Below the pieces are notes generated by a model that did not search any database, had not been told where the DNA came from, and saw nothing but the letters and a program-made list of their open reading frames with translations. Of a stretch of 64,000 nucleotides of DNA, positions 23,947 through 35,200 are shown in pieces (the first letter of the stretch is position 1; every line of letters starts with the position of its first letter). The stretch is from Breviolum minutum Mf 1.05b.01 (lineage: Eukaryota; Sar; Dinophyceae; Suessiales; Symbiodiniaceae), in the NCBI GenBank assembly GCA_000507305.1, contig DF239529.1:60445-124444 (forward strand). Reading direction: 5' to 3'. Made by a program: the position numbers and the translations under genes.

Positions 23947-24520
23947 GATGGTCAAGCAACTGCTGATTCGGCGTTTGGAGTATGCCCCTAGATCTCCGTG
24001 CCGTCAATGTCGTCGATGTCATTTAAGATGTGATAGCAGATCAAACGAGATCGTTAGGACAGGATTAGGGTGATATTCAGACGAGAAATCATATTGAGAT
24101 GGAACTAATTGCCTCAATTTTGTGAGTGGATTTTTGCAAATGCCGTCACTGTTGATTTACTGCGCGTCTGCATGTTCCAGTCCCTGACAGCAGTGGAAAA
24201 CCAATGGCCGCTACCTGTTAGAATGGCGTGTTGACGCCACATTGGCAGTGGTGTGTGCTCTCTCTCAACCCTGAGATCTGATACAGTTCGGTACGTTCTA
24301 ATTTCATTTGTATAACTCATGATATGTGCCTCTTACATTCAATGGAGATCAATGGAGACTGCATCCTGAAAAAAAATCATTCCATATAAATTTATATACT
24401 CATCCATTCGTACTCCTAAATCACCAGAAAAAAACGTACCTTTCATCGACTTATGGGTCAAAATCATTCAAAATCCAGCTAAAGTCAAACCGCAGATGAT
24501 TAACAGATCAAAGCCCCGAG

Positions 24521-24598
24521 GTGATGGTGGTGTCAACGCACCTGTGGTTTTACATCGCCACTGGGGCCCGAAAGGATGGCCATGGAGTATATGGTTAA
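24521..24598 (+). CDS. putative exon, two possible frames
   Basis: After a CCCGAG acceptor, the phase-0 frame reads VMVVSTHLWFYIATGARK to TAA at 24598. The frame from 24496 (VNAPVVLHRHWGPKGWPW) is open longer. Unknown product. Confidence 0.25.
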   Translation: MMVVSTHLWFYIATGARKDGHGVYG

Positions 24599-25122
24599 AG
24601 ACAGTTTCAAATACGATGACAAGAGTCATGTTCACGCATTATTTATGTAATATTTGCTGTATTTTTTTTAGACAGCATACATAGATAGCATACATGATGC
24701 GTATATAAGCACACAGACACCAAAAAAAATGCTATGAATTAACGTTTTCACACATCAGATCCATATTTAGTGGTGAGTAAAAAGATGTTTTTCGAGTCTT
24801 GTTTGGTTGGCTCACAGACGGACCTGGTGATCCCTTTTGCTTTAAGGCAATAAATTCAAGTGGGAAAATTCATGTAGAGAATCCCCTTGGGTTCCGTAGT
24901 TTTGAGACAAATCCCATGTAAATCAGGAAGCTTCAAAAAGACAAAGGTTGGACATTAAGATGTAAAGAATGAAAAATATGATCTAACCATGCCAAAAAAA
25001 TTCAGTTATAAGAGAGCTTCAGAGTTCCTATTTCTTTGGGTGTTTTTACTAAAAGCAAATCCAATCAAAAACAGGCAGGACGCAGGTTGTGACGACAAAA
25101 ACCCTTTGAGGTTTCCGTGCAG

Positions 25123-25226
25123 GGCGACCTCAAAAGGAGGTGCCAGTGAAACCCACCTTGGTTTTTGTTGAGGCCGGGCATCGAAGTCAGCACGTCGTTG
25201 GAGGCAGAACAATTCATAGCGAGTAA
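25123..25226 (+). CDS. putative terminal exon, unknown product
   Basis: It follows a CCGTGCAG acceptor with a G at the exon start and is open to TAA. It encodes KEVPVKPTLVFVEAGHRSQ and a short tail. Confidence 0.35.
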
Positions 25227-25792
25227 TTTGCAACGGAAATGGTTATACCAGTTATAGTCATAGCACGATTTAAACCATGTATTATACGTATAACTCATGT
25301 GATCTTGTCTCTTGTGTGTTCTAGTATAATCATATTGGTAAGGTGTACAGTACTTATATGACTTGAGAATAACAATGCACTGTTTGCATACGAAGGTGAC
25401 ACTCTTATAAAATGACGGCCATCTATTAGAGGTCAAGGGTGTAGTGAACGGTGAATTAGGTCGACGTTAGGCGATTTGTTGTCAAACATTGAACCTGGAA
25501 GTGTAGATAGTTGGACTGTTTCAAACACAATTTGTTGAACTGTGTCGCTTTTGGGCATCAAGGCCATTTCTTTAGAGTTCAGAAAAAAACATGTCTCCTT
25601 GTTCAGTTGTTTGCAACATAGTTTTTTTCCTGCAGCATCGAAAGGCACCTGGTTTCTTGTAAATGGAAGGCTTATCTGATCGATTCCTGAGACATTGACA
25701 CAAGCTAATTTCTTTGGCCCGTAGGCAAAAGAAAACACTTATTATCAGAAGAGTACCCATTAGTTTCACCTTTTTTTTTTTGCAAGGGAACT

Positions 25793-26185
25793 TTGCAAAT
25801 GAACATAATGAACATCTCCGCATCACAAGCACTGTATTTTACATTTTGCATCGAAAGAGTAGCAAGTTGGAACAATATGTCTTGGATGACTTTTCGTCCC
25901 ACCTATTTGGTTCCAACTGTTTCCCCCAAAAGTTGCCTCCTTTTCCGCGGTGCTTCAGAGGCATGTTTGGCCTTGGCGGAACGTTCGGGGCAACGGGTGA
26001 TGACTATAGAGTCGCCTTTGCCCGTACCATGGCAGAAACGTACTTTCGGAAAGGGCGAAATGATTTCGGGGGGTATCAGGAGATTTATACAGATCTATAC
26101 CATGGCATTTCAACCCACTTTTGGAAAACATGGTTTTGTTGAGGAAATATTTCCCAAACAAATGCTTGAAACCATTCATGTGTGA
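25793..26185 (+). CDS. open region in two frames, unknown product
   Basis: A TTTGCAAG acceptor at about 25785 is followed by two frames that both stay open for more than 120 codons. One contains GASEACLALAERSGQRVMTI and ends IFPKQMLETIHV at TGA. The other contains KLEQYVLDDFSSHLFG. One or both may contribute exons through an internal intron. No family recognised. Confidence 0.35.
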   Translation: MQMNIMNISASQALYFTFCIERVASWNNMSWMTFRPTYLVPTVSPKSCLLFRGASEACLALAERSGQRVMTIESPLPVPWQKRTFGKGEMISGGIRRFIQIYTMAFQPTFGKHGFVEEIFPKQMLETIHV

Positions 26186-26226
26186 TTTTATAATATGTTT
26201 TTTGTTTTTAATTCAGATTTTCACAG

Positions 26227-26349
26227 TTGACTCGAGAATCAGCTTTACCAGTCGAGCTGGAAGTGGTGCTTGAATCTTCATGGCTTGTAGCGCAACATCA
26301 CACTTTCACCAATGGCAATTTGATGTGTTTGTTGAGTCATGTTGAAAAA
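26227..26349 (+). CDS. putative exon, unknown product
   Basis: It opens after a TTCACAG acceptor and encodes RESALPVELEVVLESSWLVA. The right end is not clear. Confidence 0.3.
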
Positions 26350-26404
26350 ATGAAAGAGTTTGATGGTGGCAACTTGCATAACTACAAATGTGATATTTCT
26401 TCAG

Positions 26405-26572
26405 GCAACCCATTTTGTTGATATTGATAGCAGAGATCATTTTTACCGCATTTCTTTGGGGGGCCCCAAACTGCCTTTTGGTGTTACGGTGTTTCACCGG
26501 GAAAGCCTCGGCTCCCAGGAAAGCTATTTCTTTGGTGAATTGCCTGGAGCATTCGTGGAGAATAAGTATTGA
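26405..26572 (+). CDS. putative terminal exon, unknown product
   Basis: It follows a TTCTTCAG acceptor and runs to TGA. It encodes THFVDIDSRDHFYRISLGG and later QESYFFGELPGAFVENKY. A second frame is open over the same span and past it. Confidence 0.35.
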   Translation, partial: ATHFVDIDSRDHFYRISLGGPKLPFGVTVFHRESLGSQESYFFGELPGAFVENKY

Positions 26573-26615
26573 AACCCAAGCGGAAGCCAGAAGCCGGAAG
26601 CCGGAAGCTGATGGA

Positions 26616-26767
26616 TACACTCCCCCCGAAGTTTTTTTTCAGCGAGTTCGGGTCCCCCTGAAAAAATGGTGGGAAGTTGGAAGGAAGACGATCGAAATCG
26701 ATCCGGCTTCCTATTGTTTTTTTGGGTAACTTTTCAGGGGCGAAGTGCTGTTAAACTTCGGGAGTAG
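26616..26767. mobile_element. diverged CCCTCCCTGAAAC-family element
   Basis: TACACTCCCCCCGAAGTTT at the left faces AAACTTCGGGAGTAGTA at the right. An AGCCGGAA mini-repeat lies just before it at 26582-26608. Confidence 0.65.
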
Positions 26768-27428
26768 TAACAGTTTTTTTTTGCGCTTTCTTGTGCAGTT
26801 GGTGATGAAAGACAAGGATAAGTAGTAAGAGTTCTTTTACAAAAACAGACAAAGATAGAGTTATTTAAATCTTAAGCTTCAATTGATCAATTTATATCAG
26901 ACATTCTCTTTGACCTGGAACTAGTTCCAGGTCACGGAAATATCTGGGGCTAAAGGAATTCAAAAGATCGGTTTTCGCTGTGGGATGGTGACTTGTGGGA
27001 TCCTGTTGCATAGTGGAATTTACTACTAATCGTTACTAATCCAACAGATTGAATCCTCATAGATCCTCATAGAATCATTTGGTTGATCAAGATTACCAAT
27101 TGAAAACTTCACGATTCAAGAACTCAGCAAGCAAACAGATTCTGCGGAACGCCACGCACGTATCCTCTCAAACACTTGCAGCCGCTTGTTGTTTGAATAG
27201 GTACTGTGAAATGCCTACCAGCATGGTAAATCTCACATCCTAATAAACAAACCCCACCAGTTGATATCAACACATGTCATCCCAACTAAGACGAAAAAAT
27301 CAACTGTTCAATCCTCATTGTCCAGAAACTAGTCGACAAACTGCAAATACATTAAATCAGTACCTCCCAAAAAAAACTTATACCACCTGAATCCACCGGG
27401 TTTTTTTGGGGTCAGTTTTGGGAAGCAT

Positions 27429-27543
27429 ATATGGGTGTTTCCAGAAATAAGGGTACCCCAAAATGGATGGTGAAAATAAGAGAAAACCCTATTAAAATGG
27501 ATGATTTGGGAGGAAAACCCACCATTTTTGGAAATACCCATAT
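27429..27543. mobile_element. TIR element, GGGTGTTTCC family
   Basis: ATGGGTGTTTCCAGAAATAA and the inverted ATTTTTGGAAATACCCAT bracket GGTACCCCAAAATGGATGG, which is shared with 14817 and 54335. The frame 27431-27649 reads through it into RTFMFDGQQGQPLHVFCG, which could be a flanking exon. Confidence 0.8.
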
Positions 27544-27843
27544 CTCCTGTCGGACATTCATGTTTGATGGCCAACAAGGCCAGCCTCTGCACGTGTTTTG
27601 TGGTCCTTACTGCGTGCACAACGTTGTGCTGAGGCTTGGGGCTGTTTAAAATTGGGATGTGGGGTGAACTTGGGTACCAAGTTCGAGGTGGGTTTGGTGA
27701 ATGCCTTTGTTGCATTTGGTAGATATATTCATATATATATATATATGAACATATGCAAACATATGCATATATGAATTTATGTATATATGAATGTATGTAT
27801 ATATGAATGTATATTATATAATTTGTTTTTTTCTGAATTCCAA

Positions 27844-28020
27844 GACTTTGTGACAGAAGGGTGGGGTTGGGGTTTGTTCAAAGAGCTGTTTTCGTTTAAT
27901 TTGTGTCACATCTTGGCACGTGGGGTGGACTTGACGCAGCCATCTTTTCCTCAAGCCACAAGGGACTCACCCGTGAAAAACGAGGAGCGTTTCCAAGTTT
28001 CCCCTGTTCAGTGGCCATGA
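27844..28020 (+). CDS. putative terminal exon, unknown product
   Basis: It begins near a TTCCAAG acceptor and is open to TGA at 28018-28020. It encodes DFVTEGWGWGLFKELFSFN and a polar tail. AT repeats lie just upstream. No family recognised. Confidence 0.35.
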   Translation, partial: DFVTEGWGWGLFKELFSFNLCHILARGVDLTQPSFPQATRDSPVKNEERFQVSPVQWP

Positions 28021-28332
28021 GTACCTTCGCAAAAAAAAAAGACATGTCAAATTGTGTCGGGGGAAATGGAGCCGGAGCAAGTACATGCAAGTATATAGAC
28101 TATATATGTATATATTGTTGTTGTAATCGTTATTTTTATTTGTATGTTTGCATTTTATGATGTGCTGGTGTTATTAGATATGGTATATTATATCCTGTGT
28201 GAATATCATTATAGTACCATACTATTCGTTTGAACACTATATCTACAGATTGAACGCCGTTCGTGTATGTGGGAAGATCCAAATCAAACTCCTCATTCCT
28301 TCAAAACGAAACGAGGATAGGGTTGTTCCCCT

Positions 28333-28420
28333 TCCCCAGTAATAAGTGGCAAATGAAGGTTTATAGGAACCTCCTACTAAACATGTATATTTGCCTGGTG
28401 GTTACTAATTCTTACAGGGA
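28333..28420. mobile_element. CCCCAGTAATA-family TIR element, diverged
   Basis: It shares CCCAGTAATAAGTGGCAAAT and GAAGGTTTATAGG with the inverted copy at 31159-31257. Confidence 0.5.
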
Positions 28421-28561
28421 AAGGGGACACGCCAATATATGGGTTTATAAATGCCTTCCACTTGACTTTGTGCTTTTACTTCTTGTCCTTCGTTTTCCCT
28501 CTGGTTCCGTGAAAGGTGGACTCAACAGTTTTTGAGTCCTAATTCACTTGAAAACTTTCAG

Positions 28562-28739
28562 GAATGCCTACCTAGGAATCCATTTTAATGATGAAAAGTC
28601 CTGGGCTAGTTTCACCACATGCAGGGACACTCAAAGCGATTTTTTGGGGGTTTTAAATTTCGATGTTTTGGACCTCCCAACTCAGTGGAGAATATTGCAA
28701 TGCATTGGCAACTTTGAGCTTCAATGTCAAGTTGATTGA
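28562..28739 (+). CDS. putative terminal exon of an unknown gene
   Basis: A CTTTCAG acceptor with G at the exon start is followed by 58 open codons and TGA. The peptide begins NAYLGIHFNDEKSWASF and contains FDVLDLPTQWRILQC. It is one of the more convincing unmatched exons and probably ends the gene upstream of the heme oxygenase gene. Confidence 0.45.
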
Positions 28740-28862
28740 TAATAAAACAGCCAGCTTATGTCCTTCCAGGCTCCCAACACTTTATTTTTTGGATCTTCTC
28801 AAATTGTCAGCGTAGTAGAGATGTTCAGATTTGTAATTAAATCAATGTATATATATATATAT

Positions 28863-28960
28863 TAGGTGGTGGTTTCCAATGTTTTGTATTTTCAACCCTA
28901 CCTGGGGAGATTATCCCAATTTGACGAGCATATTTTTCAGATGGGTTGAAAGGGTGCAAC
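28863..28960. mobile_element. TIR element, GTGGTTTCAAA family
   Basis: TAGGTGGTGGTTTCCAAT opens it and an internal TTTTTCAG is followed by ATGGGTTGAAA. The right arm is degenerate. A 45-codon frame (WEVAEICQDICTIFFWCLVV) continues from its right arm to 29118. Confidence 0.75.
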
Positions 28961-29276
28961 CTTTGGCAAACCTTTGGGAAGTGGCTGAGATTTGTCAAGA
29001 CATTTGTACCATATTTTTTTGGTGCCTTGTTGTGCCAGCTAAAACCGTGTTTTTAGATATATTTGGCAGGAGTGCTACAGATGTAGAGATAAAGAACGGA
29101 CGCGTTGTAGATGTATAGTAGGTCTTCCTATATGTACCTATGCCTATGTAGTTATATTAAAGATGTATGGTGCAGAGAATGTCATGTATCATCTCATATT
29201 TGTATTAACACATCTATATGTAGATATACCCCCCCACGCATATGCAAAACAAGGTGTTGATTCTGGATGATCCCAG

Positions 29277-32200
29277 GCAAATATGGTGCATTATCTCGAT
29301 CAGAAGGACATTCCAAATGGTTCTTGCAAAAAACCCTCCTAGAGCACGACAAGACCATGGATCACCCATGGATGCAGATGATTTATAAACAAGTCTTCAG
29401 TCTTAAGCAGTATGCTACTTGGGTGGCTATGAATCATGCCATCTTCAAGTCTATGGAAGAGATGCTTGGACTTTCAAAGCTTTCAGTGTTTTATTTTTTG
29501 TGGGCAATTCATTGGAGTTTCAGACTTGGTGAAACTGATATCCATGAACCACCCGTTCGTTAGCGATCTCAATTCACGACTATGGGATCAAAAGTTTTGT
29601 CTTGCGAAGTTGACTTTCATCTGAGTGAATGTTGTAGATAGGAATTTGACGGGATCACCATCTCGAGCATCATCTCCATCTCCATCATCATCATCATCAT
29701 CAACCGCCTTTGCGGCATCATCATTTTTCCTCCATCATTTTAAGGTCAATGTTTCCGGTCTCGAAACATATAAGATGGTTTACATCGGACCAAAATGCTT
29801 GATGTTCCCAGAAAAACGGTGGAAGATTAGGTGTGAGATGCAGAATGTATATATATATAATATTTATAATATGTGATATATATATATATAATAGGTATTT
29901 GTGTCTACTTTTTGGGAGCGATGCTGTTTTGTATCCATCATGTTTTTGCAGCTGGGCATGAGGAAGATTCGAGATGAGCCACCTATGAGTGCAGTTCATG
30001 ACGCTGCCTTGCTTCGTACGAAGGCTCTGGAGATTGACTTGCGAAGACTGCTAGGGCCCAACTGGGCTGAGGACGAGAGTAGTTTTGAAAAACTGTGCGA
30101 CCGGAAGATTTGGTGGATAGTTTCGTCCTTTCAGCTTTTTACAGAGACATCGTGTTTAGTGTGGTTTAGTCACGTCGCTTTAGCCTCACGAATGCTTCCA
30201 CCAATGGTAGATGCATCATGATTGCATCGAAAAATCTCAGAGGTCATACGGTTTTTCGGTTCACCAAACGCCCAAGGCCAACCACCTGGCTGGGATGCAT
30301 TTTTTCCCCGTAAATCATGGGGATTTCAACTATCAACCCCAACTGGTTTTCGTTGGATTTCTCAGTTTCCCGAAAGGAGACCTTGAAGCTTTGTGCTGCA
30401 TCTGTTGCCACCCAGCAATACCTCCAAAGTTTGGAGAAAGATGTGGCCAGTGCTAGTGGCTCATACCTTTTGTTGCTTGGTAGCACATGGTTGATTTAGA
30501 AGGATGAATAGATGTTAAGAATGTACAAAGCAACATATCGATACATATTGATTTACATAAAATATTTACGGAAATACCATAGTTGTGAACAGACATCAGT
30601 GAAGCAATTGCACGTTTGGAACATGAACAAGACAGGACTGGCAGTCTGTATCTAGGCTTTGCCAAGCAAAGGGGATGTTATGACATGCTTTTGAATCAGC
30701 AAGCCATCGATGGATTCCATTTTTCTTCATCAGATGCCATTGCTCGTCGTGAGCCATTCATTCATCACAAAGGTTCAGTGGCTTCTAAGTGTAGTGCCAT
30801 TGACCATCTTGAGTCATTCCACACGAAATTTCCAAAAAATCCATTCTGATAAAATGTGGAAAAAAGTCTTGCGAACATCCTTCCACTTTTTTTTCTTGAA
30901 AGGCTGGCGCATCATTTCCTTCAGTACAATGCGGTCTTGAGTGGAGGCTCTTACTTGGGCAAAATGGTCTCTGAAACCTGACCATCAATTAATTGCTTCA
31001 CCCGTCACCCGTGGATGTTTTTTTTGGCCCCACTCCGGGGGTCCGCAGTGGGCTGTTCAATTTCAGATGTCAGTAGTCCTAGATATTATATTATATATGA
31101 TCAATTTGCATTATTATCACAAATTATATTTTACTAATTTTACATATGACTTGGAACTACCCCCCACCCAGTAACAGTCACCACCTGGATTATTCCATTT
31201 TTAGTACGGAATCCCTATAAACCTTCATTTGTGACTATTACTGGGTGGGGGGTAGACCTAATATATGACTCTCCCGGTAATATTGACGGACATACTTCAA
31301 CAGGAAGAAAGTTTGCGCCAGTTGAAGGTTTGAGTCATGACTTGGTCTAAAGCGGATCGATTTATCATGTGCGTTTTGTGTGGCAGGTGTAGCACGGTCA
31401 ATTATCACCCCGTTTTAAATTTAATAAACTAAAAAGCTTTTCCGGGGTGGAAATTGACCAGAATCATGTTGACAAAAGGATTCTAAGGGGAAAGGGTTTT
31501 GCAGTAGGACGACTCAAGAGGCATAACTTTTGTCCGGCCAGTGCGTTACGGAACAGGTGTTGCATTGACACTAAGCGCTGTTCAGGTGGATATACTCAGC
31601 CACACATGTTGCGTTGACACTAAGCGCTGTTCATGTGGATCTAGAGGCAAATTTTGGAGAGCTTTGGGCACCAAGACAAACACAAAAGTCACACTGCGTT
31701 ACGGAACAGGTGTTGCATTGACACTAAGCGCTGTTCAGGTGGATATACTCAGCCACACATGTTGCGTTGACACTAAGCGCTGTTCATGTGGATCTAGAGG
31801 CAAATTTTGGAGAGCTTTGGGCACCAAGACAAACACAAAAGTCACACTGCAACAGGAAGAAAGTTTGCGCCAGTTGAAGGTTTGAGTCATGACTTGGTCT
31901 AAAGCGGATCGATTTATCATGTGCGTTTTGTGTGGCAGGTGTAGCACGGTCAATTATCACCCCGTTTTAAATTTAATAAACTAAAAAGCTTTTCCGGGGT
32001 GGAAATTGACCAGAATCATGTTGACAAAAGGATTCTAAGGGGAAAGGGTTTTGCAGTAGGACGACTCAAGAGGCATAACTTTTGTCCGGCCAGTGCGTTA
32101 CGGAACAGGTGTTGCATTGACACTAAGCGCTGTTCAGGTGGATATACTCAGCCACAGGTGTTGCGTTTGCGTTGACACTAAGAGAGACCATGGTGGACAA

Positions 32201-35200
32201 GAGAACACCTCACGTTTATGTGGAATTTGAGGCAAAATTTGGAGAGCTCTGGGCAACAAGGACACTAAGAGAGACCTGGTGGACAAGAGAACAATTCACG
32301 TTTATGTGGAATTTGAGGCAAAATTTGGAGAGCTCTGGGCACCAAGAAAAATACAAAAGTCACACTTCAGTAGGAAGAAAGTTTGCGCCTGTTGAAGGTT
32401 TGAGTCATGACTTGGTCTGTACCGGATCGATTTATCATGTCCATTTTGCGTGGCAGGTGTGGCACGGTCAATTATCACCCCGTTTTAAATTTAATAAACT
32501 AAAAAGCTTTTCCGGGGTGGAAATTGACCAGAATCATGTTGACAAAAGGATTCTAGGGGGAAAGGGTTTTGCAGTAGGACGACTCAAGAGGCATAACTTT
32601 TGTCCGGCCAGTGCGTTACGGAACAGGTGTTGCATTGACACTAAGCGCTGTTCAGGTGGATATACTCAGCCACAGGTGTTGCGTTTGCGTTGACACTAAG
32701 AGAGACCATGGTGGACAAGAGAACACCTCACGTTTATGTGGAATTTGAGGCAAAATTTGGAGAGCTCTGGGCAACAAGGACACTAAGAGAGACCTGGTGG
32801 ACAAGAGAACAATTCACGTTTATGTGGAATTTGAGGCAAAATTTGGAGAGCTCTGGGCACCAAGAAAAATACAAAAGTCACACTTCAGTAGGAAGAAAGT
32901 TTGCGCCTGTTGAAGGTTTGAGTCATGACTTGGTCTGTACCGGATCGATTTATCATGTCCATTTTGCGTGGCAGGTGTGGCACGGTCAATTATCACCCCG
33001 TTTTAAATTTAATAAACTAAAAAGCTTTTCCGGGGTGGAAATTGACCAGAATCATGTTGACAAAAGGATTCTAAGGGGAAAGGGTTTTGCAGTAGGACGA
33101 CTCAAGAGGCATAACTTTTGTCCGGCCAGTGTAGTTCAGCTTGAGAATTACAAGCTGAGAACCGAGAACATTTTGAAAACCTGCTTCGTTGGGGTCAAAG
33201 TAAGTGAACAGTGCTGGTGATTGAATTTATGCACCTGCCTTCAAAGAAAACTAAATCACATACTGGCTTTTGATGTGAACATGAAAATCACATGTCGTGT
33301 CGTTCCTGGCTTTTGCAATGAATTGATATTAAGTACATGATGAGAAACAGAGTGATACCAAACCAAGCAATCTCAGAAAAAGACGGTTGACATACTGGCA
33401 ATACCAAGCTTTGGTCATCAACCTCCTTTACATCGAAACCAGCTTCCACGCCAGCCTATGAAACCGATGATTTGCGCTCAGGAAAAGTTGTGCATGCCTC
33501 ATGGTGCTCCTGGTGTAAAGTTCTATGCCTTTGAAGGTGTTGATGCAGGAAAGGAGCCAATTCGTGTGCAACGATACTTGGAAAATGATGGAGAAAAATC
33601 CTCTACCAAGTTGCCGGAAAACGGGGGTGTTGTTTCTGGGGGGCAATGACACCAAAACCCAGGTCTGGTGTTTTTTTCTTTGTGCGACTTCAGTATCAGT
33701 ACTTCATTTGCTGAGATTTTCTCCATGTTTATTCTCCATTCAGTGATCCAGCAATGCATTAATTCATTCCTTCACTGATCTATAGTACTTTGCATGGTAC
33801 AGTGCATCTTATGTTTCATTTGTCTATTCTTCATTTCTTCAAACATATTTCTGATTCACTAGTGATTTACCTTCCTTGTATCATCTAAGTCCCGTTTCTC
33901 CCAAGGATATCTTCAAGACTTTGATAGTGTGATCATCGCAGACGAGCCTAAAAACGAGATGTTGCGAGTGATGAAGCGTCACTTGGGCATCTACTGAGAG
34001 TTGGGGCATCAAATGGACCACAAATTGTTGCGGCGATTGAATTAGAAACATCCATACCCATACAGCCCGTGGAAACATGGCATCCAAAAACGAAGCAATA
34101 TATGTACTACACTACACATATATAAAGTATAAGATATCTTTTATGTGCCATTTTCCCACGGGCTGTGGGTTTTCGGCGGATGTATTGGTAGTCAAACGTC
34201 AAACGAAAGATGCAACCCCCCTTGGTTGCGGCGCAGAGAGATTCACCTGGAAAGCATGTCACCATGTTTGGTATACACCCCGGGAATTTAACATAGCCCC
34301 TGAAAATAGGCCTTCCCAAAAGGAAAGTAGTCTTCCAACCATCATTTTTCAGGGGCTATGTCAAATTTCGGGGGTGTACTAGCATTGCGCCAGCTTACTG
34401 TTGATGTTGATTCGTTGATGTTTTGCAGCCTCGATCCTGGCGGGCTTTCACAGGTATCTATGGAGAGACAGAGACCATGATGGATGAAGTATTTCAGTTG
34501 AACCCAGTGAAGGGGATCAGTTACAAGAACTCTCAAGATGGGCAGGTCGGGGTCGGAGTAAATTATCGGTTCGATTTTTTGGTGAAAAAGGAATAACCAA
34601 AAGTTGAACATATGAAGTGGATACGTGGATAATCATAGATACATTGAACGACCGGGATCATGGATATTTCAAACCTGTTTGGGTGATTTATGTCATCAAA
34701 TCATTTGATCAAGTCCTTTCATAAGGCCCGAAATTACACCCTGGAAGATTTACATGGAACATACAAATCACCAATTTAGAAAGGAACATGATCTTCCAAA
34801 CCTCTATGGTTATGTTCCATGTTAATCTTCCAGGGTGTAAGGCTGGTGCATGATGACCTGAAAAAATCGATTTTTTGAAGACAATCCTTTCCTTTTCCGA
34901 GCTCCGCAGGAAGCTCCACAGCCGGTGGCGCCATGCGCAGAGCAGTTGCACTTGACTTTGGAGGAACTGCAGAAATATCAGGGCCAAGAGGGCGGAAGAA
35001 TTTTGATGTCCGTTGGAGGTGCGGGGGGGCCCAAAAAATGGTGAAATTGTGAGTCTCATTGATGTGCCACTGAAAAACATATAATGCAAGTTTACTTTCT
35101 GTATATTTGATGTGGCAAGAAGCACCTCGGCAAATTTTCTCAGTTGTGTTTATTCCTATGTTTGCAGACCATGTTCTTTTATTTTGTTCTTTTTGTGTTT

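Noticed and set aside
32172..33220. Two 173-176 codon frames that look like a duplicated gene pair
   Set aside because: They lie in the tandem array inside a heme oxygenase intron. Their length follows from the 518-bp period, and they overlap by 4 bases through repeat junctions.
33450..33540. Thioredoxin-like CxxC motif (HASWCSWCK)
   Set aside because: It is read out of frame in the heme oxygenase exon 33455-33572. The in-frame reading GVKFYAFEGV matches the enzyme family.
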